From: an uncultured Alistipes sp.
GTDB taxonomy: Bacteria > Bacteroidota > Bacteroidia > Bacteroidales > Rikenellaceae
Direction of reading: 5' to 3'
DNA length: 6,314 nt
Assembly (NCBI GenBank): GCA_937895825.1
Contig: CALBKP010000016.1
Coordinates: 1 to 6,314, forward strand
Shown here: piece by piece, positions 5,565 to 6,314 of the stretch
Numbering within the stretch: position 1 is the stretch's first letter
How the letters are laid out: every line of letters starts with the position of its first letter
Program-made: the position numbers and the translations under genes
Notes under the pieces: generated by a model
The model's database searches: none
Seen by the model: the letters and a program-made list of their open reading frames with translations, nothing else
Told to the model about the DNA's origin: nothing

Positions 5565-6314
5565 AAGAATAGACATGTTTTCAGAGTTGATACCGTTGGA
5601 GTGTTACAATACATTCCTTATCGTGATGGCGGCGGTGGCTGTCGTTGTATTTATCGCGCTCTACTTCGTGGAAGCGGGCTATGGCTACCTCTTTAACCCC
5701 AAGTTTGGTTTCCCCGTGCCCAATAAGGTGGGCTGGGTGTTGATGGAGTGCCCAGTATTCTTTGCTATGGCTGCGCTATGGTGGATGTCGGACTACGCCT
5801 TTGAAACAGCTCCGCTTATTCTGTTTATTATCTTTGAGCTGCACTACTTCCAGCGCTCGTTCATCTTCCCTGCGCTTATGCGCGGAAGGTCGAAGATGCC
5901 CGTGGGTATTGTGCTTATGGGCATGATATTCAATACGCTAAATGCTGTGATGCAGGGTGGCTGGATTTTCTATTATGCCCCCGAGATGGGCTACTATAAC
6001 GACTGGATGTCAAAGCCTTACATCTATATCGGTGTGGCGGTATTTGCTTTTGGTATGATTACTAACATACATTCGGATTATGTGATACGCAACCTGCGTA
6101 AGCCTGGCGACACGAAGCACTACATACCCAAGGGTGGTATGTTTAAGTATGTATCGTCGGCCAACTACTTCGGTGAGTTTATGGAGTGGGTAGGCTTTGC
6201 TATTGCTTCGTGGTCGTGGGCAGGTGTTGTCTTTGCTTTGTGGACATTTGCCAACCTCGGCCCACGCTCGGCATCGCTCTACAAGCGCTACGAGAAGGAG
6301 TTTGGCGAGGAGTT
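5551..6314 (+). CDS. Steroid 5-alpha-reductase (SRD5A) family membrane protein, 3'-truncated by window edge
   Basis: Members reduce the C4-C5 double bond of 3-oxo-delta4 steroids with NADPH, in the membrane; related fatty-acyl and sterol reductases share the fold. 254 codons are visible and about 12 are missing when aligned by eye to human SRD5A2. Hydrophobic segments lie at about residues 20-40, 61-80, 86-100, 116-133, 157-171 and 212-234. Family motifs are near-identical to animal enzymes: ELHYFQRSFIFPALMRGR (96-113), INIHSD-type TNIHSDYVIRNLRKPGD (171-187) and SSANYFGEFMEW (202-213). Residues aligning with SRD5A2 Glu57 and Tyr91 (steroid 3-oxo contact) are Glu66 and Tyr99; Asn172, Asp176, Arg183, Asn205 and Glu209 align with NADPH-pocket or catalytic positions. 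ATG 5551 is the first start after the in-frame TAA 5527; ATG 5575, after an A-rich purine tract, gives about 258 residues in total, nearer the family norm, and is equally possible. It is a separate unit from the hut genes, with its own promoter. The true substrate (steroid, bile acid or other enone lipid) is inferred. Confidence 0.9.
   Translation, partial: MRKDKRIDMFSELIPLECYNTFLIVMAAVAVVVFIALYFVEAGYGYLFNPKFGFPVPNKVGWVLMECPVFFAMAALWWMSDYAFETAPLILFIIFELHYFQRSFIFPALMRGRSKMPVGIVLMGMIFNTLNAVMQGGWIFYYAPEMGYYNDWMSKPYIYIGVAVFAFGMITNIHSDYVIRNLRKPGDTKHYIPKGGMFKYVSSANYFGEFMEWVGFAIASWSWAGVVFALWTFANLGPRSASLYKRYEKEFGEE

Noticed and set aside
5394..5576. Minus-strand 60-codon open frame in the intergenic region
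   Set aside because: It runs across the -7 box, the dyad and the A/T-rich leader; composition is non-coding in character and there is no promoter for it.

Overview
The window looks like a chromosomal piece of a gut-type Bacteroidota (Bacteroidales) genome. The evidence is a textbook Bacteroidota -7 promoter box (TACCTTTG), absence of strong Shine-Dalgarno sites with A/T-rich leaders instead, moderate-GC coding sequence with heavy use of TCG serine codons, a lipoprotein-type nitroreductase of a kind seen in this phylum, and the long, animal-like form of urocanase. An Alistipes/Rikenellaceae-like source is a reasonable guess, but the sequence does not settle the genus.

Positions 1-4602 hold three consecutive genes of histidine utilisation on the + strand: hutU (5' end outside the window), hutH and hutI. 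HutH deaminates histidine to urocanate, HutU hydrates urocanate to imidazolonepropionate, and HutI opens the ring to N-formiminoglutamate. The enzyme that processes formiminoglutamate (HutG, or FtcD/FchA) is not in the window. The genes are packed tightly: 26 nt between hutU and hutH, and a 17-nt overlap between hutH and hutI. Catalytic residues of HutH and HutI are all present by eye alignment.

Positions 4611-5264 encode a nitroreductase-fold flavoprotein with a lipoprotein signal and a cysteine cluster. It starts 8 nt after the hutI stop and so is probably the last gene of the hut transcription unit. A strong hairpin at 5312-5361 ends this unit.

The 286-nt intergenic region (5265-5550) holds the terminator, a perfect 8-bp inverted repeat (5427-5445), a repeated CCAATAAT element, and a Bacteroidota promoter (5478-5485). 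These drive a new + strand gene, cut by the window end, that encodes a multi-pass membrane protein of the steroid 5-alpha-reductase (SRD5A) family, with about a dozen codons missing. Its close resemblance to the animal enzymes makes it the functionally most interesting gene here; steroid or bile-acid 5-alpha reduction in the gut is the natural hypothesis.

No tRNA, rRNA, CRISPR array, insertion sequence or phage feature was seen. The hut genes themselves are ordinary; the accessory interest lies in the lipoprotein nitroreductase and in the SRD5A homologue with its leader.
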